Under the pieces are notes generated by a model that saw only the letters and a program-made list of their open reading frames with translations, was not told the DNA's origin and ran no database searches. Below are positions 17,379 through 25,952 of a stretch of 64,000 nt of DNA, piece by piece (the first letter of the stretch is position 1; each line of letters begins with the position of its first letter). The DNA is from Verrucomicrobiaceae bacterium (GTDB lineage Bacteria; Verrucomicrobiota; Verrucomicrobiia; Verrucomicrobiales; Akkermansiaceae): assembly GCA_027484055.1 (NCBI GenBank), contig JAIXQH010000027.1, positions 115,919 through 179,918 on the forward strand, read 5' to 3'. Both the position numbers and the translations under genes were made by a program.

Positions 17379-19232
17379 TCAAGCTAACTGAACTTGTTTA
17401 TCCACATCTTCGCGGAGGTTCTCGATGATATAGTCTTGGCGGTCTGGGGTGTTCTTACCCATGTAAAAGGCGAGTAGCTCCTTCACACCTTTACCTTCTT
17501 CGTATTCCACGTGGTCAAGTCGCATGTCGGGGCCGATCATGAAGCTGAACTCGTCTGGTGAAATTTCTCCGAGGCCTTTGAAGCGGGTGATCTCGGCGGC
17601 TTTACCGAGCTTGGTCATGGCTTTTTTCCGCTCGGTGTCGTCATAGCAATAGATGGTTTCCTTCTTGTTGCGGACGCGGAAGAGCGGGGTTTGCAGGATC
17701 CAGAGGTGGCCGTCGCGGATCATTTCGGGGAAGAACTGGAGGAAGAAGGTGAGCAGGAGCAGGCGGATGTGCATACCGTCCACATCGGCATCGGTGGCGA
17801 TGACGACTTTGTTATAACGGAGGTATTCGATGCCGTCCTCGATGTTGAGCGCGGCCTGGAGCAGGGCGAACTCTTCGTTTTCGTAAACGATCTTGCGAGG
17901 GAGGCTGTAAGTGTTAAGCGGCTTGCCGCGGAGTGAGAAGACGGCTTGGGTCTCGACATCGCGGGACTTGGTGATGGAGCCGGAGGCGGAGTCGCCCTCG
18001 GTGATGAAGAGGGTGGATTCCTCGCGGCGCTTGTGCTTGCTGTCGTAGCGGACTCGGCAGTCGCGGAGTTTTTTGTTGTGCACCTTCGCCTGCTTCGAGC
18101 GCTCGCGGGCGAGTTTCTGGATTCCTTTGAGGTCTTTGCGCTCGCGCTCTGCGGCGAGGATGCGTTTGTGGATGGCCTCGGCGGTTTGCGGGTGCTTGTG
18201 GAGGTAGTTGTCGAGGGTGCTCTTGAGGAAATTCCCGATGAAGGTGCGGAGGGATTCGCCGTCGGGCGAGACACCTGCGGAGCCGAGCTTGGTCTTGGTT
18301 TGGGACTCGAAGACGGGTTCCATGATGCGGACGCAAATGGCGGCCTCAATACCGGCGCGGATGTCGGAGGGCTCGTATTGTTTTTTATAAAAGCCACGGA
18401 TGACCTGCACGAGTGCCTCGCGGAAGGCGACGAGGTGGGTGCCGCCTTGTGAGGTGTTTTGGCCGTTGACGAAGGTGTAGTATTCCTCGCCGCTTTCGGG
18501 GGTGTGGGTGAAGGCGATCTCGATGTCTTTGCCGACGAGGTGAATCGGCGGGTAGAGCGCTTCATTTTCCATTTCCTCGCGGAGAAGATCGAGCAGGCCG
18601 TCCTTTGAGCGGAATTTTTTCCCGTTGAAATTCAGCGTGAGCGCCGGGTTCAGGTAGGAGTAGTAGCGGCACATTTTCTCGACGAAGGCCTCCTTGAATT
18701 TCGCCTTGGCGGGGAAAATCGTGCGGTCGAGTTCGAAGGCGAGTCGGGTGCCGTTCGGCCCGTCGTCGCGGCGTGGATTTTTCATATCCACGGTGAGTTG
18801 GCCTTTGGAAAATTCGAGGGCCTTGGTCTGGCCGTCGCGCCAGGCTTGGATTTCAAAGAAGGTAGAAAGGGCATTCACCGCCTTGATGCCGACGCCGTTG
18901 AGGCCGACGGATTTCTTGAACGCCTCGCTGTCATACTTCGCGCCGGTGTTGATCTGGGCGGCGCAGTCGAAGAGTTTTCCAAGCGGAATCCCCCGTCCGA
19001 AATCGCGCACTTCGACGCGGCCTTCCTCGTCGATGTCCACTTTCACTTCCTTGCCGTGGCCCATGATGTGCTCGTCGATGGAGTTGTCCACGGCCTCCTT
19101 GAGCAGGATGTAGAGGCCGTCATCGGGCGATGAGCCATCGCCGAGTTTGCCGATGTACATGCCGGGACGCATCCGGATGTGTTCGCGCCAGTCGAGGGAT
19201 TTGATGTCGTCTTCGGTGTAATCTGCGGCCAT
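17379..19232 (-). CDS. Type IIA DNA topoisomerase subunit B (ParE/GyrB-like)
   Basis: ATPase and TOPRIM subunit of a DNA gyrase or topoisomerase IV. I start at the internal ATG at 19232 (617 residues), whose [20 protein letters not shown] opening is the family start; the longer frame runs into a dehydrogenase remnant. The GHKL ATPase motifs [17 protein letters not shown] and [14 protein letters not shown] lie in the first 130 residues. The TOPRIM part has [17 protein letters not shown] and [12 protein letters not shown]. The length and lack of the long GyrB insertion suggest the ParE type. The partner subunit A gene is not in the window. Confidence 0.88.
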   Translation of the reverse strand: MAADYTEDDIKSLDWREHIRMRPGMYIGKLGDGSSPDDGLYILLKEAVDNSIDEHIMGHGKEVKVDIDEEGRVEVRDFGRGIPLGKLFDCAAQINTGAKYDSEAFKKSVGLNGVGIKAVNALSTFFEIQAWRDGQTKALEFSKGQLTVDMKNPRRDDGPNGTRLAFELDRTIFPAKAKFKEAFVEKMCRYYSYLNPALTLNFNGKKFRSKDGLLDLLREEMENEALYPPIHLVGKDIEIAFTHTPESGEEYYTFVNGQNTSQGGTHLVAFREALVQVIRGFYKKQYEPSDIRAGIEAAICVRIMEPVFESQTKTKLGSAGVSPDGESLRTFIGNFLKSTLDNYLHKHPQTAEAIHKRILAAERERKDLKGIQKLARERSKQAKVHNKKLRDCRVRYDSKHKRREESTLFITEGDSASGSITKSRDVETQAVFSLRGKPLNTYSLPRKIVYENEEFALLQAALNIEDGIEYLRYNKVVIATDADVDGMHIRLLLLTFFLQFFPEMIRDGHLWILQTPLFRVRNKKETIYCYDDTERKKAMTKLGKAAEITRFKGLGEISPDEFSFMIGPDMRLDHVEYEEGKGVKELLAFYMGKNTPDRQDYIIENLREDVDKQVQLA

Positions 19233-19308
19233 GTGGAGAGTGCTGGGGAGTGAATAAACGGTTGGCGGACCGTGTGCAAGGGTAGTGACGATCCGTCTTC
19301 CGCCAAGG

Positions 19309-19431
19309 TCACTGGGCTGTCCAGCCACCGTCCACGGGTAAAATCACGCCGGTGATGAATTCGTTCTCGGCCAGAAGCAGCACGGCGTGGGCGATTTCAC
19401 CCCTGCGCTGAGCGGTTCCGTCAAATCTGGC
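19309..19431 (-). pseudogene. C-terminal remnant of a short-chain dehydrogenase/reductase
   Basis: On the minus strand this stretch reads ARFDGTAQRRGEIAHAVLLL, then [20 protein letters not shown], then a stop at 19309-19311. The last part is the classic end of short-chain dehydrogenases (a run like FITG..LPVDGGW). No start or Rossmann domain precedes it; the lipoprotein gene begins 64 bases away on the other strand. The remnant lies immediately upstream of the topoisomerase start, so its DNA now serves as that gene's leader. Confidence 0.75.
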
Positions 19432-19494
19432 GCAGCATCGCCCCCGAATTCCAAGGATCTAGGAATAAATCTTCTGCATGAACCTCTGGTAGCT

Positions 19495-20346
19495 ATGAAA
19501 AATACTTTCCACCTGCCATGTCTTGCGTTCGCCAGCGTCGTCGCCTCCCTTTTTGTGGTCAGTTGCAAATCTGCGGCTGCAAATCCAGAGGCGGTCGGCA
19601 CCGTCGCCTGGGGACGTGATTATGATTCCGCACTTAGCTCGGCAAAAAAGACCGGGAAACCTGTATTCCTCCTTTTCCAAGAAGTCCCTGGCTGCGCGGG
19701 TTGCCGACAGTTCGGCCGTGACGTTCTGAGTGATCCGGGTGTGGTGAAAGCCATTCAGGAGAATTTCATCCCGCTGTTGATACCCAACAATCGCCCCGGG
19801 AAGGACGCTGAGATTCTCGCGCACTTCGACGAACCAGCATTCAATTATCAGGTCGTGCGTTTTCTCGATGCGGATGGCCACGATTTGATTCCCCGCAAGG
19901 ACCACGTCTGGAATGCTGTAGAGCTCAGCCAGCGGATGAAGGATGCGCTGAAAAAAGCAGGCCGAGATTTCGTGGCGAGCCGCAGTGTCAAGCAGGTCGC
20001 AATCGCGCAGTATTGTTTCTGGGAAGGTGAGATGAAAATCGGCGCCATCGAAGGAGTGGCACGTACTGAAGCAGGATTTCTCGATGGCAACGAGGTCACT
20101 CTTGTAGATTTCGACCCGGAAACCATCTCGGCGGAAGATCTTACCAAAAAAGCCGAGGCTGCTGGAGTCGCCACGCGGATTTACTCGTCGCTCGATGGCT
20201 ATCAAAAAGCTCCGGCGTCCGACCAGAAAAAGCAGTTACAAGGGACAAAGTATGCCAAGCTCGCCCTGACACCCGAGCAAGCGACCAAGGTGAATGCCTT
20301 CGTCAGAACCGCACCCGAGCGGTTGGCTGAGTTTCTCGAAAAATGA
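19495..20346 (+). CDS. Thioredoxin-fold lipoprotein fused to an MsrA-like domain
   Basis: Exported 283-residue protein; start chosen at 19495, where a signal peptide with a lipobox-like end (VVSC, C24) begins. Residues 37-135 form a thioredoxin-like domain with the redox motif CAGC (C67, C70) preceded by VPG. Residues 166-283 resemble a shortened peptide methionine sulfoxide reductase A: QYCFWEGE (C174) matches the GCFWG active site, EVTLVDFDPETIS matches the beta-strand after it, and GTKYAKLALTPEQA matches the GTQYRS...TPEQ segment. The MsrA loop with the catalytic GHAE glutamate is missing. A redox repair or chaperone role in the envelope is likely; actual sulfoxide reduction is doubtful. 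Confidence 0.78.
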   Translation: MKNTFHLPCLAFASVVASLFVVSCKSAAANPEAVGTVAWGRDYDSALSSAKKTGKPVFLLFQEVPGCAGCRQFGRDVLSDPGVVKAIQENFIPLLIPNNRPGKDAEILAHFDEPAFNYQVVRFLDADGHDLIPRKDHVWNAVELSQRMKDALKKAGRDFVASRSVKQVAIAQYCFWEGEMKIGAIEGVARTEAGFLDGNEVTLVDFDPETISAEDLTKKAEAAGVATRIYSSLDGYQKAPASDQKKQLQGTKYAKLALTPEQATKVNAFVRTAPERLAEFLEK

Positions 20347-20354
20347 TCTGGGAG

Positions 20355-23300
20355 TTATTCACGCTCGAAGCGCAGCCGCAGTGCCCGGTGGGTCGATGAA
20401 TGATTGGGTTCCAGCGGATCGCGAGCACGCAGGGTTTCCACCGCGCCAGAGCTGAGCCATTCCACGAGGGCAGGTGACCAGTTCTGAAGATCGTCGGAGA
20501 CTTCGGCTGAGTATTGAATACCAGGGAGGTTGGCAGGACGGGTGAAGATGATGGAAAATCCTTCGGCATCAAGCAGGCCCGGCAGTGGTGGAGTGAACTC
20601 GCGGGGATTGGTCCCAAGCGCATATTCGGCGAGGTTGGCTAGGCCGTCTGAATCAGGGTCAGCCACGTCGGACGCGATTCCAGCATCCTGTTCTTGGGCG
20701 CTAAAATAGCGATCTTTCCAAGAGCGCCATACATCCGGTGCGATGACGAGCGTGGCGGTTGAGCCGCCTTGGTAGTTTTTATCAGTGATCGCTCCTGTCA
20801 CGATGTAGCTGCCCGGGTGCGTCGGTGGCGTCGGTGAGTTATCATAAAGGATGGCGACGGGGAGACCGGAAGGGTTGGTCACTGCGCTCACGGTCTTGGG
20901 ATTGCCGTCATAGGTCGCGGTGAGATTTGACCATTCGATCACGGCATCGGCTTTTTGGATGACTAAAGTCCCGGTCGCATTACCTTCGTAGTTCACATCA
21001 CTGACCGACGCAGTGACAGAGTAATTCCCCGCATAGATCGGCGGCGTAGGGATGCCATCATACAGAATCGTAACGACATGACTGACGGGCATGGTGCTAG
21101 CCGTCGCAAGTTTCGGGGTGCCATCATAGATATTCGTGAGGCCGGACAGATGGATCGTGACGGTGGCCTTCGCAATCACCAGTGTGCCGAACGCGCTGCC
21201 CTGATAGTTTGCATCCATGACCGAGGCAGTGATCGCATAACTTCCCGATGCCGTAGGCGGCGTCGGCGAGCCATTGTAGAGAATAGAAACCGCACGCCCG
21301 GCTGGACTGGTGCTGGCTGTTACCTCTTTTATAGATCCATCATAGGTTTGCGTCAGGCCGGACAATCCGATGGAGGCCACTCCTTTTTGGATGGCCATCG
21401 TCCCGGATGAAGCTCCCTGGTAGTTCGCTGCGGTGACGGATGCGGTGATTGCATAATTTCCCGCATTCGTGGGTGGGGTGGCGTTTCCGTTATAGAGAAT
21501 CGAAACAGCGAGACCGGCCGGGGTGGTTGTGGCGGTGACGAGTTTTTGACTTCCATCATAGATCGTCGTCAAGCCGACCAAGTCGATCGTGACCGCCGCC
21601 TTCTGGACGACGAGCGTGCCAGTCAACGTTCCCTGATAGTTTGCATCGGTGATGGAGGCCGTCACTGCATAGCTGCCTGCATTGGTGGGTGGCGTTATGG
21701 AGCCATCGTAGAGGATAGAAACCGCCCGACCAGCCGGCACGGTGCTTGAGCTTACAGGTTTCGGTCGTCCGTCGTAGGTAGAGGTCAGACCCGCTAGCTG
21801 GATGGAGGCGCTGGCTTTTTGAAGCACCAAGGTGGCAGCAGAACTACCTTGGTAATTTGGATCTGTGATGGAGGCCGTCACCGCGTAGCTGCCTGCATCT
21901 GTGGGTGGGGTGGCGTTTCCATTATAGAGAATCGAAACGGCGTGCCCAGCAGGGGACGTCGTGGCGGTGACGGATTTCCCGCTTCCGTCATAGGTCTGAC
22001 TGAGGTTCGCCAAGCGGATCGTCGCTGCAGCTCGCGCCACGGTGACGTTGGATGATTGTGAGAAACCCCCGCTGCTGGCGGTCACGACATACGGCCCGCC
22101 AGCAGTCGTGGCCGTGAAAAGACCGCTGGAACTCAAAGTGCCGCCGCCACTAGCCGACCAAATGAATGACGAAGGCTGGCTCGTCATTGGTTGGGAAAAT
22201 TGATCGAGCAAACTGGCGCTGAATGCCTGGGTCGCATTTACCGAAAGCGAAGATTCCGACGGGTTGAGAGTGAGCGAACTGGCCTTCTGGGTGACGCGGA
22301 CTTTCACTGAACTTGCCACACTTAGGCCAAGCGCATCCTGCACCGTTACGGTAAACGTGTAATCACCGATCGCTTGGAACGCCGCCGTCGTATTTTTCGC
22401 CGTGTTGGTTCCGTTTGTCAAAAAAACCACCGGACTCCCCGGCCCGTTCACCAAACTCCACGTGTATGTCAGAGCGGCTTCTCCTTCGTCATCCGTTGCC
22501 GTGACTGAAAGTCCGACGGATGACGCGCGCACGATTTCGTAAACGGAGGCATCCGGGTCCGTCACCGTTTCCGTGGACGAACTGTCTGCCGCATTCGCGA
22601 TCAACGGAGGGGCATTCGTGGGAATCGAGAACGCCCTCATGACCGCCATGTGCTGCATTCCGCTGGCTCCGCTGTCACCCAGAAGCACGGGCGCTACCGC
22701 CGACAGTGGCGTGAATCTCCGGCTATCAAAAACCAAGCCATCTGGAAATGTAGCCGAGCCAATCACCAGCGGTGTCTTCAGGGCATTGAGATCTGAATCC
22801 GGCAGCACCCAGTCGTATGGGTTATTGCGACCGCTATTGGTATTGCCGTTATTGGCCTGATCGACGGGGAAGGGAGCCGTGGTGACGAGTGTTGTGGCTA
22901 GCGTCTTGACGCAGTTCTCCGTGCGACTGGTGGTATTTAAATCGCCGCCCAATACCAGATAGTCACCTGCTGGGATGTTGGCGAAGATGTAGTTCTTTAG
23001 CTCAGCCGCTTCAGTATTGCGCTGGCTTGGGCCTCCGCCTGAACTGAGGTGGACTGACACCGCCCACAGATCCTTGTCGCCGGGAATGTCGATACGTGCC
23101 CAGCTGTAATCACGATTTACCATCGTCGTGTCATCCCAAATGCCACTCGCGAGAATTGGATAGCGGCTGACGATGCCATTGGGAATTTGGATGCCTGAAC
23201 CGGATTGGCGAAAAAACGAAAAGCCCGTACCGAATGTCGCGTCGATCCACCCACGCAAGTCGGCCGTGGTATTATTTTTATAATTCATTTCCTGGATCAG

Positions 23301-23477
23301 CACCACGTCGGGGGCGAGTCCTTGCATAATCCGATTTCCCTCACCCGGGTCGTAGTCTTGACCATTTCCACTGGTTAAATTCGCCGCCATGATGCGGATC
23401 ACCTCGTCGGCAGTGGCCAGCGCTCCAGATACGATGAAAAAAACCAGGAGCTGGCCGAGAAATAGAAAGGGTTTCAC
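20355..23477 (-). CDS. Secreted endonuclease/exonuclease/phosphatase-fold protein with six MBG-like repeats
   Basis: Exported protein of 1040 residues. After a signal peptide, residues 24-283 form an EEP domain with N33, E63 (IQEMN), H143 (SVHLSS), and D179/N181 (GGDLNTT). The final motif, usually S-D-H, reads GMQH (H276), so the aspartate is replaced by glutamine. Residues about 286-478 hold PKD-like and bacterial Ig-like segments. Six tandem repeats of about 72 residues follow (480-913), each with YDG, ILY(D/N)G, (T/I)PP, GSY or GNY and NYQG, the MBG pattern of adhesins. The tail has DPDSDGLANLAEYALG and a beta-rich end. It may degrade extracellular DNA or act on lipid or sugar phosphates. 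Confidence 0.87.
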   Translation of the reverse strand: MKPFLFLGQLLVFFIVSGALATADEVIRIMAANLTSGNGQDYDPGEGNRIMQGLAPDVVLIQEMNYKNNTTADLRGWIDATFGTGFSFFRQSGSGIQIPNGIVSRYPILASGIWDDTTMVNRDYSWARIDIPGDKDLWAVSVHLSSGGGPSQRNTEAAELKNYIFANIPAGDYLVLGGDLNTTSRTENCVKTLATTLVTTAPFPVDQANNGNTNSGRNNPYDWVLPDSDLNALKTPLVIGSATFPDGLVFDSRRFTPLSAVAPVLLGDSGASGMQHMAVMRAFSIPTNAPPLIANAADSSSTETVTDPDASVYEIVRASSVGLSVTATDDEGEAALTYTWSLVNGPGSPVVFLTNGTNTAKNTTAAFQAIGDYTFTVTVQDALGLSVASSVKVRVTQKASSLTLNPSESSLSVNATQAFSASLLDQFSQPMTSQPSSFIWSASGGGTLSSSGLFTATTAGGPYVVTASSGGFSQSSNVTVARAAATIRLANLSQTYDGSGKSVTATTSPAGHAVSILYNGNATPPTDAGSYAVTASITDPNYQGSSAATLVLQKASASIQLAGLTSTYDGRPKPVSSSTVPAGRAVSILYDGSITPPTNAGSYAVTASITDANYQGTLTGTLVVQKAAVTIDLVGLTTIYDGSQKLVTATTTPAGLAVSILYNGNATPPTNAGNYAITASVTAANYQGASSGTMAIQKGVASIGLSGLTQTYDGSIKEVTASTSPAGRAVSILYNGSPTPPTASGSYAITASVMDANYQGSAFGTLVIAKATVTIHLSGLTNIYDGTPKLATASTMPVSHVVTILYDGIPTPPIYAGNYSVTASVSDVNYEGNATGTLVIQKADAVIEWSNLTATYDGNPKTVSAVTNPSGLPVAILYDNSPTPPTHPGSYIVTGAITDKNYQGGSTATLVIAPDVWRSWKDRYFSAQEQDAGIASDVADPDSDGLANLAEYALGTNPREFTPPLPGLLDAEGFSIIFTRPANLPGIQYSAEVSDDLQNWSPALVEWLSSGAVETLRARDPLEPNHSSTHRALRLRFERE
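20738..22040 (-). repeat. Six tandem 216-bp coding repeats
   Basis: About 216 bases per copy, each encoding one 72-residue MBG-like module in the protein at 20355-23477. The copies have diverged but keep phrases such as YDG, GSYAVTAS and NYQG. Such a run may change copy number by recombination and is prone to assembly collapse. Confidence 0.85.
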
Positions 23478-23568
23478 AAGATCAACGTTTACACTGCACG
23501 AACCACGCCAGAGTCCTAAGGGTTAGTAACTCAGCATCCGGCTTGGAGCCAAGTCTCATCGCTGGAGA

Positions 23569-24390
23569 CTAATTCTTCGATGCCATCACACGGCTCACCT
23601 GCTTAAACGGCCAGCACAAGCCACCAATCAGCCCTCCCGTCACCATGGTGTAGCCGCGGATCGGGAACCTAGCCATTTTGAAAAATGGTTCGCTCAGTTT
23701 CTGCAGAAGCTTGCTCCGATCATACCACACCGAGAGCCCCATGATCGCTCCGATGCCGATGAATTTCTGAAGCGGCGAAATGTGTAAATGACGGTGGTAA
23801 AAATACTCCGCCGTCATCTCCACCAGCAAGATCATCCCCACGTAACCGATGAGTAAAAAGGCCGTGTGCTCCAGAATTGGGAATTTCGCCACCAGCTTCA
23901 GGCTCAACGAGGCAAACATCAGTAATGTTAGCAAGCCTAGGCAAACTCCCAGCACCACCACCCACAACTGCGGGCTCATCGCCACCGCCGTGATCACGTT
24001 GTCCACGCTCAGGCTCAGATCCATCAAAAGAATGGCGACAATGGTCCCCCAAAACGTATGGGGCTTGTGGGCTATGCCCGCCTCGTCTTCTTCAGCTTCG
24101 TTCGCCATCTCGCAGAAATGCTCGGTCATCAAATGAATCAAATAGAAGGCCCCGAGAAATTTCACCCACTCATTCGCCATGATGAATCCTGCAAAAAAGA
24201 GGGCGAAGATGCGAAAGCCATACGCGCCAGCCAGCCCCAGTCGTAGTGCCTTCTTCCGCTGCACTTCGGGGAGTTGGGAAGCGAGTGCCGCGATCGCCAA
24301 CATATTGTCCACCGAGAGCAAGCCTTCGATGATGATGAGCGAAATGATGACCGGTGCGGCTTCGCGGATGAGGTTGAGAAATTCAGTCAT
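23569..24390 (-). CDS. TerC/Alx-family integral membrane protein
   Basis: A 273-residue polytopic protein with about seven to eight hydrophobic segments. Two family motifs with acidic residues inside membrane helices are clear: EGLLSVDNMLAIA (residues 22-34) and DLSLSVDNVITAVAMS in the second half, a pair that defines the TerC/YkoY/Alx proteins. Members take part in metal ion export, notably manganese, and in loading metal onto exported proteins; some are linked to tellurite resistance. It stands alone here, so its substrate cannot be inferred from neighbours. No upstream riboswitch was recognised. Confidence 0.88.
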   Translation of the reverse strand: MTEFLNLIREAAPVIISLIIIEGLLSVDNMLAIAALASQLPEVQRKKALRLGLAGAYGFRIFALFFAGFIMANEWVKFLGAFYLIHLMTEHFCEMANEAEEDEAGIAHKPHTFWGTIVAILLMDLSLSVDNVITAVAMSPQLWVVVLGVCLGLLTLLMFASLSLKLVAKFPILEHTAFLLIGYVGMILLVEMTAEYFYHRHLHISPLQKFIGIGAIMGLSVWYDRSKLLQKLSEPFFKMARFPIRGYTMVTGGLIGGLCWPFKQVSRVMASKN

Positions 24391-24595
24391 TTACAGATTT
24401 CGTTTTTGGGTGATGCCGCTGTCGAGTTGTAACAAATTGATTTTTAGCAATTTATAGTCCACGATCCGCATTTTCCTCACCATCTTGGAAAGAGCGTGAA
24501 AAGGTTTTTTAGGGATGGCCACGACATGAAACTGGAAACTGCCTTGATTTCCTCAGGCTTGCAAGGTTCCAAGCAGGCGGGGGTGAAAGAAATCC

Positions 24596-25816
24596 TCACT
24601 TCACCGGCGGCGAGTCGAGGTAAACCCAGCGCGGACTGAGCACCTGCTCGATCATCACGCACCTCCTCGTCTTGGTTTCCACCGGGATCGCCAAGCGCAA
24701 TATCACCGGGATCTGCTTTTCCGCATCACTCTCGCTGAAGAGTCGGTTCAGTTCTCGGTAGATCGGGCTATCCGTCTTGGCATAGCCGAAAAGCGCCTCG
24801 CCGCTGTGCAGCGTGGTCAGCCGGAAACAACTCCAAACCTTAGAATCCGCGAACTCATGGCTGTAGAAGTGATCTACCTCCGCGATCACCCGAAAGTCCA
24901 GCGGTACACCCGCCGGACCTGCTGCGACGTAGTGATCCCATGGCATCGGTTGGTAAATGACCCAGCTTTCCCAGTCCACGCGGGGTTCGCCCGTGGCCGG
25001 GATTTCGACGAAAAGCTGCCGCGCCTCCTCTTGGTCCCGCTGCACGTTGGCGATCCAGAAGTCCATCCGCTTGTCGAGGGTGAGCGGCTCGATGAGGTCG
25101 AAATATTGAATCGGCACCACCGGCACTTGCCCGCCGGGGTAGAAGGCCTCCATCAGAGGCCGGACCCGTTCAGGATGGCGTACGAGGGGTAGCGCCTCTG
25201 CTACCGACTTGGCGTCTAAAAATTTGCGGGCCACCTGCGTCACCTTCGAGATCAATCGGACCGCCTCCTGCTCCGCGTGTGCCTCTTTTTCAAGATCCGC
25301 TTCCGCCTGCGCCAGAATCGCTTTCGCCTGGGTCGTGGAGATATGCATCCGCGTCAGCGACCAAGTGGCCCCTCCCGCCATGATCAGCGCCACAAGGATG
25401 AACCAGCCCCAAGCCATCTTCTTCTGGCGCGCGGAGTCTTTCGCCCATTGCTCCTCCATGGCATCTGGATCTTCAACAAAAGGCTCGACCAAGGAATCGA
25501 CCCCCGGTTGGTGCGTGCGCGTTTCGATGTCTTTCGCCTCGATGATCGGGGTGGTTCCGACGACGCTACCCTCCCTCAAAGACACATTGAAAAATAGGAA
25601 TTGCGACTTGGCCGCAGGGGGCTCGCTTTCCGTTTCTTCAGCTTCCGGCGTGTCCTTCGTGTTGCGGCTCAGGCGTCGTTGGTCGCTCTTGCGAGTCAGA
25701 TTCACAGTCGGCTTGAGAATGGGAATCGGCTGCTCCAGGCCGGGGAAGCTCTCCAAAGCCGCAGGATTTTCCTGGCTTTCCGGATTCGCTGCCGACTGAT
25801 TTTCCTTACCCATCAT
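24596..25816 (-). CDS. Membrane-anchored protein A of the Hsp70 cluster
   Basis: A 406-residue protein, divergent from the Hsp70 gene by 136 bases. Residues 1-134 are polar and low in complexity (probably disordered, cytoplasmic); residues 135-155 form one membrane helix (WGWFILVALIMAGGATWSL); then a helix leads into an exported domain with FLDAKSVAEALPLVRHPERV, a fold-core DWESWVIY, and a closing segment CVMIEQVLSPRWVYLD. The same order and the closing I-x-(E/Q)-...-W pattern recur in the proteins at 27797 and 29020, so the three are paralogues. The start could be either of two adjacent ATGs. Function unknown; the exported part may be NTF2-like. Confidence 0.75.
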   Translation of the reverse strand: MMGKENQSAANPESQENPAALESFPGLEQPIPILKPTVNLTRKSDQRRLSRNTKDTPEAEETESEPPAAKSQFLFFNVSLREGSVVGTTPIIEAKDIETRTHQPGVDSLVEPFVEDPDAMEEQWAKDSARQKKMAWGWFILVALIMAGGATWSLTRMHISTTQAKAILAQAEADLEKEAHAEQEAVRLISKVTQVARKFLDAKSVAEALPLVRHPERVRPLMEAFYPGGQVPVVPIQYFDLIEPLTLDKRMDFWIANVQRDQEEARQLFVEIPATGEPRVDWESWVIYQPMPWDHYVAAGPAGVPLDFRVIAEVDHFYSHEFADSKVWSCFRLTTLHSGEALFGYAKTDSPIYRELNRLFSESDAEKQIPVILRLAIPVETKTRRCVMIEQVLSPRWVYLDSPPVK

Positions 25817-25952
25817 TCCTGAGTGGGAACGGAACAGAAAACGGTAGCAGGCGCAACTATTTCTCTAGGAGCGGCCAGTCTCAGCGGATTCAATGCACTG
25901 AGTTTGAATTGACGGCGTTGACGCGGCGCGGATCGCCCGTGAAGCTACCCGC

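Noticed and set aside
19344..19601. 85-codon minus-strand frame in front of the topoisomerase gene
   Set aside because: It covers the signal-peptide region of the thioredoxin-like gene; the dehydrogenase remnant lies in a different frame.
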